From NCBI GenBank assembly GCA_022592435.1, contig JABYQS010000611.1:1-17144 (forward strand): a DNA stretch of 17,144 bases, read 5' to 3'. Shown piece after piece: positions 1 to 9,405 of the stretch. This stretch comes from Cerioporus squamosus (lineage: Eukaryota > Basidiomycota > Agaricomycetes > Polyporales > Polyporaceae). Positions within the stretch are counted from its first letter, which is position 1. The number at the start of each line of letters is the position of its first letter. The notes under the pieces are model-generated. The model saw only the letters and a program-made list of their open reading frames with translations. It was not told the origin of the DNA and ran no database searches. Made by a program: the position numbers and the translations under genes.

Positions 1-33
1 TAGTGCCGTTTTGCCTCACGGGAGGGAGTAAAG

Positions 34-380
34 GTACGCATCAAGTCAGTCTCTGCGGCTATCACCGGAATGAAAGTCCAACACGCAAATCCTCTAGATC
101 CAGACGAATCTCCATGATATGTGCAAGTTCAGAGATTCATCGGGGTACCCCAGCATCGTCTTCCTGTGAGACGTTACTTCGAGCGTCCTCAGCGACAGCG
201 ATGCCGCTGGAGCAAGGCTCTAGGTGAAGGATACGACATGTCGACGGGCGCCGCGCCAAGCCGCTCCTGCGAGTGAGCGCGGCGCCCGCCGACGTGTAGT
301 ACAACTCAGGCTTCCAGTCCGGTGATATTGCTGTAACTAGTGAACCTGTTACGACACAATGATATGAACTCTTATGTTAG
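34..380 (+). other. Oversized intron (347 nt) in the RSE1 pseudogene
   Basis: The exon ending LTGGSK at 33 continues at 381 with the codons for DYA, giving a phase-1 junction K|D exactly as in the SF3b3 protein family. The donor is GTACGC and the acceptor ATGTTAG. The other introns in this copy are 49-65 nt, so about 290 nt look inserted. The extra sequence has no recognisable coding potential and carries the hairpin at 232-301. Confidence 0.75.
232..301. repeat. GC-rich inverted repeat (hairpin) inside the intron
   Basis: The arm at 236-257 is nearly the reverse complement of 276-297. Over 22 positions there is one G-T wobble (239/294), one A-C mismatch (244/289) and one terminal mismatch. 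After a single mismatch (235/298) the stem extends three more pairs, to 232-234 with 299-301. The loop is 18 nt. The core is GGGCGCCGCGC paired with GCGCGGCGCCC. It could be a remnant of a small inverted-repeat element or a structured RNA. No target-site duplication was identified. Confidence 0.8.
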
Positions 381-3162
381 ACTACGCCTTATCGGCTCAG
401 ACTCCGACGCATCGTATCCTCGAGTACGACCCCAAGACGAACACTTTCGTCAAGGTCCATCAGGAGACGTACGGAAAGTCAGGCGCAAGGAGGGATGTGC
501 CAGGTCAATATCTCGCGACTGATCCCAAAGGCCGCGCCGTCATGATCTCTGCTATTGAGAAGGCCAAGCTCGTGTACATCCTCAACCGGGACGCGGTTGC
601 TAACCTCACTATATCTTCGCCGCTCGAGGCACATAAACCCAACGCTATCGTCCACCACATCGTGGGGCTCGACGTTTGCTTCGAGAACCCTACGTTTGCT
701 GCGCTCGAGGTTGATCACACCGAATCAGACTAGGATCCAACGGGCGCGGCGTTCAACAACGCCGAGAAGGTGTGTTGCGATATATCCTGAGGCCAGAATG
801 TATTGATCTTCGATGCGCCTCAGATGCTCACGTACTATGAATTGGACCTCGGTCTCAACCACGTCGTACGCAAGTGGAGCGGGCCAACTGACCCTCGGGC
901 TAATCTGCTCGTCCAAGTGCCTGGAGGACAGTCGGCATCCTCGGACACCTATGAAGGACCGTCCGGCGTGTTGGTCTGCTGTGAAGATCACATAATTTAC
1001 CGACATACGGATGCCCCGCAGCATCGAGTACCAATTCCTCGCCGCAACTATCCCTTCCAAGACAATGATCGCGGCCTTATTATCACGGCAGCGGTCATGC
1101 ACAAGATGAAGGTACGTACAACTCTCGTCAATACACCACCCTTCTCGTATTTATTGTCGTTGCAGGGCGCCTTCTTCTTCCTGTTGCAAAGTGAAGAGGG
1201 TGATCTGTACAAAGTTACCATTGAGCATGAAGAGGGAGACGTCATAGCTCTGAAAATCAAGTACTTTGATACTGTCCCTGTGGCGACAAGCTTGTGCATC
1301 CTCAAGTCCGGATTCCTCTTCGTTGCGGCGGAGTTCGGGAACCAGTGCGTCTAGTCATGCTCTCTTGATCTTCAACTCAAAGTCCTAATACAGCCTAATA
1401 CCTTGTTAGCCACTTCTATTAGTTCCTCAAATTGGGTGACGAAGGCGAGGACTTCTCCTCGACCCACTACCCGACATATGAGATGGCGGACCCCAGTGCC
1501 CCTCTCCCACGAGTAACCTTCCGCCCACGGCTCCTCGAGAACCTGGCACTCGTTGACGAGATGGAGTCACTGGACCCCATCATCGATTCCAAGATCCTCA
1601 ACGTCCTTCCGGATACAGGAACTCCACAGATAATCGCTGTCTGCGGCCGGGGTGCTCGGAGCACATTCAAGACTCTGCGTCACGGCTTGGCCGTCGAGGA
1701 AGCGGTTCGCGAGGACCTGGGGACTACGCCGAAGGCACTTTGGACGACGAAGGTCAAGGAAGATGGTGAGTCGTTTGCGCTTCACCGGCACTCCGTCTGA
1801 CGACAGCACCACAGATGAGCACGATGCTTACATCGTCCTCTCGTTCGTCAACCGTACGCTCGTTCTCTCCGTCGGCGAGACTATCGTAGAGGCCGAAGAC
1901 ACTGGTTTCGTGCCGACCGTTGCCGTCCAGCAGATTGGCGCGGATGCCCTGCTGCAGGTGCATCAATAGTATTCGCCACATACTCGCAGACAAGCGCGTG
2001 AAGAAATGGCGGGCACCGAGTGGCAAGACGATCGTCACTGCGACAACGAACAAGCGACAGGTGGTCGTGGCGCTCAGCACCTGGAGAGCTTGTCTACTTC
2101 GAGCTGGATCTGGAGGGGCAGCTCAACGAATACCAGGACCGCGGGGCTTTGGGCAGTGCTATCCTGGCTCTGAGCATTGGTGAAGGGCGGCAGCGGACGC
2201 CATTCCTGGTGAGATATGCTATCCCTACATGCACTCTGCCACCATACTGACGTTTGGATTCCATCGTAGGCGGTCGGCTGTGAGGACCAGACCGTCCGCG
2301 TCATCTCGTTGGACCCCGAGAACACCTTACAGACTGTCAGCTTGCAAGCTTTGACGGCTCCTCCAGCTTCGATATGCATCGCAGAGGTCTTTGACGCGAG
2401 CCTCAATCGAACCCACGTTCGTCAACATCGGCCTGCAGAACGGCGTGCTGCTGCGGACCGTGTTGACTCCGTTGACTGGCCAGCTCACCGATACCCGTAC
2501 AAGGTTCGTCCAGACTAATGTACCGAGGGTTAGGACTAAACCTCTTCGGTGCAGGTTCCTGGGAACGCGACCTGTACAAACCTCAAGAGAACCAACTGCT
2601 CGTTATCGCAGACAATACCCAGCTGCGGTGGATCACCTCTGCGACGATGCTCGACTACAACATCGTCGTCGCCGGTGACCGCTTCGGCAACATCTTCGTC
2701 AACCGCCTCGACCGCAAGCTCTCCGATCAGGTTGACGAGGACGCAGTCCTCACAGGCGGCCGGCACAAGACGACCTTGCTCGTGCACTTCCACGTCGGCG
2801 ACATCGTCACGGGCATCCACAAGATCCCGTTGGTCGTCGGCGGGCGCGAGGTGCTCGTATACACAGGGCTACACGGCACGATCGGCGTCATCGCGGCGTT
2901 CGTGGCCAAGGACGACGTCGAGTTCATGACAACGCTTAAGCAGCACATGCGCTCTGAGCAGCTCAGCCTCGTCGGCAGGGACCACCTGGCATGGCGGGGC
3001 TACTACGTCCTCGTCAAGGCTGTTGTGGACGGTGATCTCTGCGAGATGTTTGCGCGGCTCCCGCCGAACAAGCAGAGTGCTATCGCCGGCGAGCTGGACC
3101 GGACGGTAGGAGAGGTCCTCAAGAAGCTGGAGCAGTTGCGGTTTCCGACCAGTGGGTTCTAG

Positions 3163-3843
3163 GAGGAGCCTTGGCCATCCCCTGCCATCCATCTTGCAGG
3201 ACGCGATGTGCGAAGTGACTGTGTCCTGGCGATCCGAGATTACGTGCGGGGGCTCTTGTGCATTGTGTGCTGCTACTCTCCATAGGCCACTTGTAGTCTT
3301 CTGCACACCCCTTGCACCTACACGTCCCTGTATCAATGCATGCATGGTTGCACGCGCGTCGGGACGGTCTACACCAGCTGTCGAAGTGAAGACGGAAGAG
3401 GTATGTTCGTCCTTGACATCGTAGATGTCGGAACGGCTCACAGTGGTCACCCTGTGTTACCAGAATCTGTCTCCGGGGATGTTCTCAGTAATGCTTCTCG
3501 TCATCTACTTTCGTGATGATAACCGCTGACATCGAGCAAGGTCTCAAGCTCGGCTGCGCCAATCGCATATGTCAGCTGCAAGCATCGGGCTATAGTAAGA
3601 AAAGAATGATGTGCATCTTTATCTTGCCTGATGACGGTCCGCTCTAAGTGTCGCGAACCCAACTCACCGACATCCATGCAACTCGCTCGTCCTTGGCTTG
3701 TCCTACTGTTGAATCGCGGTTTGCGCAGTCGCGCTTACATGATGAGGTTAAGTAACCCCCGGTACCGGCAATGATACATGATGGAGGCTGATGGAGGATG
3801 GTGTCTTCGAATTCCGTGACTTTCGGTGTTTGCATACTGGCGG
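3163..3843. other. Intergenic: downstream of RSE1 pseudogene, upstream region of reductase A
   Basis: I recognise no gene here. Short open frames exist on both strands but show neither family motifs nor plausible splice structure. The right part should contain the promoter of the first reductase. Confidence 0.6.
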
Positions 3844-3850
3844 TATATAA
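3844..3850 (+). promoter_or_regulatory. TATA box of reductase A
   Basis: TATATAA lies 61 nt before the ATG at 3905. A start of transcription about 30 nt downstream would leave a short leader with no upstream ATG. The tandem paralog has a TATA box at almost the same distance. Confidence 0.65.
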
Positions 3851-3904
3851 GGGGCCGACATTTCTCAAGAATCAACACAGAATTAACCGCCAAGTAAACG
3901 CGAC

Positions 3905-5089
3905 ATGGCTACCAACAAACCCACTGTACTCATCCTCGGCGGAACCGGCTACACCGGCCAAAGCGTCGTCGACGGACTCCTCAAATCCGGGAACTTCGTA
4001 CGTGCACAGCTTTCATAGTAGCCGTTCTGCACAGCATCTGATGGTAGAGACATGTCCGCAGCGGGTTGTGGTCGCTGTCCGCCCGACGTCCGTGACGAAG
4101 CCCGCCACGGAGAAGTTGAAGGCTTCGGGAGTCGAGATTCGCGTTGGGACCTTGACTGACGACTACGAGAAGCTGAAGCAGCTCCTGCACGGCGTCGACA
4201 TCCTCATCAGCGCCATCGATGGCCGGGTCCTCAGCGAGCAGCGGGAGATCTTCCGCGCGGCGAAGGAGGTCGGCGTCCAGCGCATCGTCCCGTGCGACTG
4301 GGCTACCCCGGGGAAGAAGGGGGTCCGCATGCTCACTGACTTGGTACGTTGGTCCGAGTCGACATCATGCGAAGGTCAAGTTGCAGCACTCACCTCGATC
4401 ATTCCTACGGCAGAAACTCGACATCCACGAGTACCTGAAGGAGCTCGGCGTCGGGTATACAATCATCGACGTCGGCTGGTGGATGCAGCTCTTCCTCCCG
4501 TACCCCCTGCGCAGCACCGCCCCGCATCACCTCAAGGAGATGTCCTGGTCCATCTACGGCACGGGCGAGAGCAGGAACCTGCTCACCAACTTGCACCACA
4601 TCGGCGCGTGGGTCGCGCGAATCATCGTCGACCCGCGCACGCTCAACAAGGCCGTCATCATCTGGGAGGACGAGGTGCAGCAGAAGGACGCGCACGAGAT
4701 CGGGGCGCGCGTCTCGGGCGACGGGGACGCCCTCCGAGAGAAGCGCATCTACGTGAGTGTCTCCGAGTCTCGTCCTCAAGCACGGCATGGACGCTGACTT
4801 GCTTGCGTTCCTTTAGATATCTGAGCAAGACCTTCAGCAGCAAATTGCCGAGGGCGGCGCTGGGTTGGCAAAGGACCCGACTGACCTCCAGTCGGTCTTC
4901 AAGCTCTTCGGGGGCCAGTACGCGCTCAGCATGCACTTCCTCCAGGAGAACACGCTCGAGAACGCGAAGCTCCTGGGATACCTGGACGCGCGCGAGCTCT
5001 ACCCGGACATCCCTGCGCAGGCGCTGGAGGACTACGCAAAGGAGTTCTACAGCCTGCCGGAGCCTGGAGAGTATGTTGCTCGTCACTAG
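3905..5089 (+). CDS. NmrA-like / isoflavone reductase-like NAD(P)-dependent reductase, copy A
   Basis: Joined exons 3905-3997, 4062-4343, 4414-4752 and 4817-5089 give 328 aa. Introns are 64, 70 and 64 nt, all GT-AG and phase 0. The N-terminus has the Rossmann dinucleotide motif GGTGYTG (about residues 12-18) after a hydrophobic strand, as in atypical short-chain dehydrogenases of the NmrA/isoflavone reductase family. Other hallmarks are RVGTLTDDYEKL, the strand DILISAI, IVPCDWATPGKKGVR, YTIIDVGWWMQ, the acidic IIWEDEV segment and the C-terminal YLDARELYPDIPAQ. Family members reduce small aromatic or phenylpropanoid-type compounds or act as redox sensors; the substrate here is unknown. No signal peptide or membrane segment is seen, so it is probably cytosolic. 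The start is fixed by the glycine motif 11 residues downstream, the TATA box and the matching start in copy B. Confidence 0.93.
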
Positions 5090-5838
5090 GTACAGGGTGC
5101 ATTTGTTGGGCATTCTGATATGTTGAGAGATCTTGTATTCGCGAGCGTGACCGTCCAAATGTACCAAGTACATAGTGAGAATGATCTTCCGAGAAGGTCT
5201 CAGCTGGCGACTAGAGTTAAACACGATTGATATGCTCAGCATAACGAAGATCTGCTTCAGAGAATATGACGCACTAGTGGAAGCAACTTGAGGTATCAGC
5301 AGCCTCCACCTCGATTATGGATTGTCGAATACGACCGGATGGAAGGGTTCGGTATTGCGACCACTCCTGGACTACTGGCACAGCCCAGACTTGCAGTCAC
5401 TGCGCTTGTTCAGTCGCCGAGTGCGAACGTCACGAAACCGCATCCGTCATTTGCATTCGTGATCGCTCGTGTCGACGTCGAGCTCGGCCCTGTTCCGTTC
5501 CATTCGAGTGCGCACATCGCACATGTTTGTCATGGTTGTCGTCATCGGGGCCCGAGCTATCATCACCATCTACCAGTGGACTAGCTGGATGGCCTTGATC
5601 TTGTCAACCCGAACTTTTCGGACTGCCCACGCTGGGTACTACCAGCAGCTTCGTAGGATGCAAGATGGGTCCGAGGGCTCGACCCATGTCTTACCAATAC
5701 CACACGTGCATCTTAACTCCGAGCGAGTCCGACAACCGGGAGTTGTGTGCGTTTTCGGGGTGCAGTGGGGTGCGAAACGAGGCCGGTTCGATGCTGGTGC
5801 TGTTTTCCGTGAAAGTCGGAGTCACTCGTTCTGCGCCG
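5090..5838. other. Intergenic between the tandem reductases
   Basis: It holds the 3' flank of copy A and the promoter region of copy B. Open frames around 5288-5600 and 5469-5843 have no recognisable motif, and no splice pattern joins them to anything. I see no gene, repeat or RNA. Confidence 0.55.
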
Positions 5839-5845
5839 TATAAAA
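5839..5845 (+). promoter_or_regulatory. TATA box of reductase B
   Basis: TATAAAA followed by G lies 58 nt before the ATG at 5897, within 3 nt of the spacing in copy A. The leader between them has no upstream ATG. Confidence 0.7.
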
Positions 5846-5896
5846 GAGTTGAGCGGACTCACTGGAGCATACAGAGATCCGATTATTGCACACAAT

Positions 5897-7078
5897 ATGG
5901 CCAGCGACAAACCCCTCGTCCTCGTCCTCGGCGCGACCGGCCACACCGGCCAAAGCATCGTCGACGGACTCGTGAAGTCTGGCAACTTCGTACGTGCACA
6001 GCTTTGTCTCCCCTGCACAGCATCTGACAGTAGATTGGATGATAACCAGCGCGTTGCAGCGCTCGTGCGTGCGCAGACCGTGACGAAGCCCATCACCGAC
6101 AAGCTGAAGGCTTCCGGAGTCGAAATCCGCGTCGGGACCTTGACTGACGAATACGAGAAGCTCAAGGAGTACGTCCGAGGCGTCAGCGTCCTCATCAGCG
6201 CCGTGAATGCGCGGGTCGTCGGCCAGCAGCTGGAGATCTTCCGCGCGGCGAAGGAGGCCGGCGTCGAACGCGTCATCCCGTGCGACTGGGCCACCCCGGG
6301 GGAGAAGGGCGTCCGGGTCCTCTCTGACGGCGTACGTTGTTCAACCTTTCCCTGTGTCATACGAGGGCGCAGCACTCACCACGAGTCGTTCCTCGCGCAG
6401 AAATTCGACATACGCGAGTACCTCAAGGAGCTCGGCGTCGGGTACACGATCATCGACGTCGGCTGGTGGATGCAATTCTACCTCCCGCTCCCCCTGCGCA
6501 GCGCCGTCCCGCCGGAAGTCAAGGCTATGACATGGGCTATCCACGGCACGGGCGAGAGCAAGAACTTGCTCACCAACTTGCACCACATCGGCACGTGGGT
6601 CGCGAGGATCATCGCTGACCCGCGCACGCTGAACAAGTATGTCATCATCTGGGAGGACGTTGTGAAGCAGAGGGACGCACACGAGATCGGTGCGCGTGTC
6701 TCGGGGGATGGAGATGCGCTCAGAGCCAAGCGCATCCAGGTGCGTATCTGACTGTTGTGTCGAGAAATTGACGAGAAGGTTGCTGACTTGTTGCGTTGTC
6801 CACAGGTCTCCGAGGAAGACATCGAGAGGCAGATCGCCCACGGCCGAGTGCTGTATGCACAGAACCCGACGGACTACATGTCGAGCATCCCACTGATCTG
6901 GGGCCAGTACATGAAGAGCATCCACTTCCTCCAGGAGAACACGCTCGAGAACGCGAAGCGTCTCGGGTACTTGGACGCGCGCGAGCTCTATCCCGACATC
7001 CCCGCGCAGTCGCTCGAGGAATTTGCGAAGGAATTTTACAGTCTTCCGGAGCCTGGAGTGGAATACATGCGCGAGTAG
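5897..7078 (+). CDS. NmrA-like / isoflavone reductase-like NAD(P)-dependent reductase, copy B
   Basis: Joined exons 5897-5989, 6050-6331, 6401-6739 and 6806-7078 give 328 aa; introns are 60, 69 and 66 nt. Intron 1 is 60 nt without an in-frame stop, so retention would add 20 residues without breaking the frame. The cofactor motif reads GATGHTG (the first copy has GGTGYTG) and still fits GxxGxxG. Shared blocks include KLKASGVEIRVGTLTD, EIFRAAKE, ELGVGYTIIDVGWWMQ, NLLTNLHHIG, DAHEIGARVSGDGDALR and HFLQENTLENAK. The copies diverge most at residues 34-45, in the loop after WWMQ and around residues 245-270 after intron 3, regions that could set substrate choice (inference). Substrate unknown. Both are expected to be transcribed from their own TATA promoters. 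Confidence 0.93.
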
Positions 7079-7650
7079 AGGATGCGGGGCTGGTGTGCGT
7101 CCTTGATGTGTCGCATGAGGAGCTCGTACCTGGAGATCTCATGTTAGTGTGGTGTAGAAATTATATGTGCACTGCAACTTGCGTAGCGTGCTCCCTACCT
7201 TCTGCCAACGTTGTCTGCTTTGTATGAGTGCATGCAGCACCCCATCGCGAAGGGTTCATCCAGTCTGCGGTGGTACTTATGCCCCGGGACTCAAACCTGG
7301 AAGAGTTTATGCCAGCAGGCACACGTAAGCTGAGGTAGGCAGGTGAGTACGCCGTTGTGTGCACAGATAGAAGACAAGACTAACCTTAGTTCGGAATCAA
7401 GGGCACCCACTTAACTCCGACTGCAGAACGTGAGAGCATGGACGTAGACCTGTGGACCGGGCCCGATGTATACGTGGAGATGGTGCAGGCCGTACCAACA
7501 AACTAAGTAAGAATGTCCACACGACGAGCCGATGATCACCAGCGCAATAGCAAAGCAAAAGAAATCACATATCTATGTAGGACGCAGCACAGTAATAAGT
7601 TACAATTCATACAAGGGTAAGTCTTACGGATGCGACGTCGGCGACATGAG
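7079..7650. other. Intergenic, 3' flank of reductase B
   Basis: No gene recognised. A stretch near 7287-7297 resembles a reversed tRNA B-box but no tRNA could be folded around it. The base composition drops toward AT at 7540-7620, as expected for 3' flanks in a convergent region. Confidence 0.5.
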
Positions 7651-7905
7651 TCACGGAACGTACGGAGGCAAAGTGTCCGCAACGCTGAGCAGCGACGGCG
7701 AGTAGCGCGTCCCAGGCACAACGAGGCGCTCCGTCGGGGCCAGCACGATCACATGCTGGCGCTTCGGGGCTGCGCGACTGGCCGCGGGAGTGCGCCCGAA
7801 CCGAGTATGCGGAGGACGTCTCCGAATTGTCGAGCACAGCGTGTATGCGCGGGGTGCGCGGGTCGTCGAACTCTTGGGTATGAGCGATCTGGGTGGCAGT
7901 TGGCG
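7651..7905 (-). pseudogene. Coding-like relic, split between two frames (unknown protein tail)
   Basis: On the minus strand, one frame reads from about FDDPRTPRIHAVLDNSETSS at its upstream end (near 7870) and a second reads GRTPAASRAAPKRQHV and later LSVADTLPPYVP before a TGA at 7651-7653. Both stretches use mostly G or C in third positions, like genuine genes of this window, and each looks coding only in its own part. Switching frame near 7800, by about two bases, would join them. I do not recognise the family. The proline-rich end resembles C-terminal tails of some fungal membrane proteins, but that is only an impression. It could also be two exons of an unrecognised gene, or chance. Confidence 0.35.
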
Positions 7906-8096
7906 GATCGGAAACATGGTCAGTTTGTTGAGCACGTATACGTTCAATCAATCGATAACCTCAAAGAACACGTACGCATTGAGTACAGCAGTATAGTATG
8001 GGTACAGTTCCGTCCAGATTACAGCAACTAGGGATACATCAGTCCAGATCGGGATCAAGTCGAACGAAAGAACATCATGAGCTTGCAAGCCAAGGC

Positions 8097-9405
8097 TCAG
8101 CGCATGCCATGGTCCGGGTTGGACGCAAGCCAGCCCCGCAGCTCCCGCACGAGCTTCTTCGCGGAGACCTCGAGCGTCTCTTCCCTCGTCCTCGGGATCT
8201 CGACGATCTTCCTCTTGGACTGCCGCGTTGTGAGCGCTATGCCGACGGCTCTCGGGGAGTAGGACGCTGAAAGCGCAGCGAACGGGAGCGGGGGTGCTGC
8301 GCTCCGACTGAAGCCGCCACTCCGACTGCTGCTGGCGTCGGTCTTCCAGCTGACTGTCTTCTTGGAGTGTGTCGGCGTCGTCGGCGTCGCAGGTGCGGAT
8401 GCGACTTGGGTGATGCCGGAGGTGGAGGGGACAGAAATGACGCCCTCTCGGATGCCGTAGTGGCGGATGAGGTCCTCGAGGCGCGCTCGGGGCTGCATGA
8501 GGTCGAAGAGGTCCTTGAAACTCTCTTCCCGCTCGAGGTGGAGCGCGCTGTCGTCGGTCCACACGTCCTCGCGGACCTTGAGCGCGATGAAGAGATCGAG
8601 GACTCGTGTTTCGCGCTGTACGGACTGTGCTGGGGGGAGGGATGAAGACGATGCTGATTCGGAAGCAGAGGATGACCCATGTGGGAAGGGGTCGGAGGTG
8701 TAGGGAGAGCGTATGAGGGAGGCGTAAGCGGGCAGGTATGTGGAACGCAAGACGTGCATACATGCTGTGGGATGACGTCAGTACGCATACGGATGGACCA
8801 GGAATACCGGCGCAACAGGTCATGTCACTTCGCATCTGCATCACTTGAAGAGAGGAACGTCCGGACACCTAGGAAAGCTCGACATGGAGAGCAGATTCAA
8901 CGTCCCAGTCTGGAGAGAGTGACTTCCATGGCTTTCGCATGTCACTATTGCCGTCCTCTTGTCATCTTCGACAGCAGCCCGCACATAGCAGAGGGTGGTT
9001 AGCCCCTTTCGATTGCCAATCTCGGACACAGTTCTCCATGAAGCCCCTCTCTGAGTCCCAGGGTACAGTGGGTGGATCACTCAACCCCGAGCTAGCAAAC
9101 TGGAAAACAGTGATGGGAGGAGGGAGGGTAGGGGAGAGAAGCAGATAAGGAGACTCACCGATGTATACAGATCGATTCACGAGGCGCAAGCTCATCGTCA
9201 ACCAATAGAGCACCTTGCGCTGCTTCTGCACGCGTCCGGTAGAAAACGTCTCATAGACGATCCGCAGCAGTATATGGGGCGGTAAGGTGCTGAGCGTGGG
9301 AAGAGCACGGCTCTGTGTCGGGAAGGGCGGCGGGCTGATGGGGCCAGCCTCGACATAGGGAGGAGGAGGGGGTAGCATCAGAGACTTCTCGTCGAGGATG
9401 ACCAT
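8097..9405 (-). CDS. Conserved-looking hypothetical protein with possible F-box-like motif
   Basis: Two exons, 9405-9159 and 8764-8097, joined by a 394-nt intron (donor GTGAGT, acceptor CCCACAG, phase 1), give 304 aa. The N-terminus is proline-rich (LPPPPPYVEAGP). Residues 41-90 read LPPHILLRIVYETF, a basic linker, LRLVNRSVYI across the intron and CMHVLRSTYLPAY. The spacing of LPxxILLRI and LRLV resembles an F-box, so a role as an SCF ubiquitin-ligase adaptor is possible but not shown. The middle contains LDLFIALKVREDV and ESFKDLFDLMQPRARLEDLIRHYG, probably helical. A low-complexity Ser/Thr/Pro linker follows, then a C-terminal KRKIVEIPR and a helical end. The start is the first ATG of the frame, but the 5' end is not confirmed. 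I recognise no named family with certainty. Confidence 0.72.
8765..9158 (-). other. Oversized intron (394 nt) of the minus-strand gene
   Basis: Splicing 9159 to 8764 restores a continuous YIACMHVLRS reading across phase 1. The first 59 nt (9158-9100) form a complete short intron by themselves, with GTGAGT donor, a pyrimidine tract and TTTTCCAG acceptor. Using that acceptor leads to TAG within two codons. The middle part has no recognisable coding sequence. Confidence 0.6.

Larger units (their letters stand above)
1..3162 (+). pseudogene. RSE1: Decayed copy of SF3b subunit 3 (Rse1/SF3B3), 5' end outside window
   Basis: An intact Rse1/SF3b130 is a core U2 snRNP protein of about 1,200 residues built from beta-propellers (MMS1_N and CPSF_A families). 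Here the exons still spell family motifs: [93 protein letters not shown], and the C-terminal GLHGTIGV, GRDHLAWRGYY and ELDRTVGEVLKKLE. Introns are retained at 34-380, 770-823, 1112-1165, 1345-1409, 1766-1814, 2209-2269 and 2504-2554, so the copy arose from DNA, not mRNA. It is broken by in-frame TAGs at 731-733 and 1420-1422, by frame changes near 385-415, 1960, 2070 and 2415, and by a large internal deletion near 2577. A loop near 2736 is shortened. The upstream part lies outside the window. Rse1 is essential in yeast, so an intact copy is expected elsewhere (inference). Identification is very sure; pseudogene status is nearly as sure, barring gross assembly error. Confidence 0.93.
3905..7078 (+). 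repeat. Tandem gene duplication of two reductases
   Basis: The coding exons of copies A and B are 93, 282, 339 and 273 nt in both, and all three intron positions match. The proteins are about 70 percent identical by eye, with long identical blocks. Intron 1 starts with the same 16 bases in both and shares a later block reading CTGCACAGCATCTGA. This indicates direct head-to-tail duplication. Confidence 0.92.

Noticed and set aside
3798..5126. Single long plus-strand frame over the first reductase
   Set aside because: It begins before the TATA box and soon departs from the reductase frame into Arg/Ser-rich text; the spliced model explains the region far better.
7255..7325. tRNA-like gene on the minus strand
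   Set aside because: GGACTCAAACC at 7287-7297 is one base from a reversed B-box, but no A-box, acceptor stem or anticodon arm could be placed around it.
8773..8780. TGACGTCA, a perfect CRE/ATF site
   Set aside because: It lies within an intron near the acceptor, far from any promoter I can define; a chance match is likely.
8765..8850. Box C/D snoRNA in the 394-nt intron
   Set aside because: A GTGATGC and a CTGA are about 70 nt apart, but the C box has a mismatch, there is no terminal stem, and it abuts the splice site.
7948..8868. Long minus-strand frame overlapping the F-box-like gene
   Set aside because: Over most of its length it is a shadow of the real gene in another frame, rich in Arg and Pro; only its last residues look hydrophobic and they match nothing known to me.
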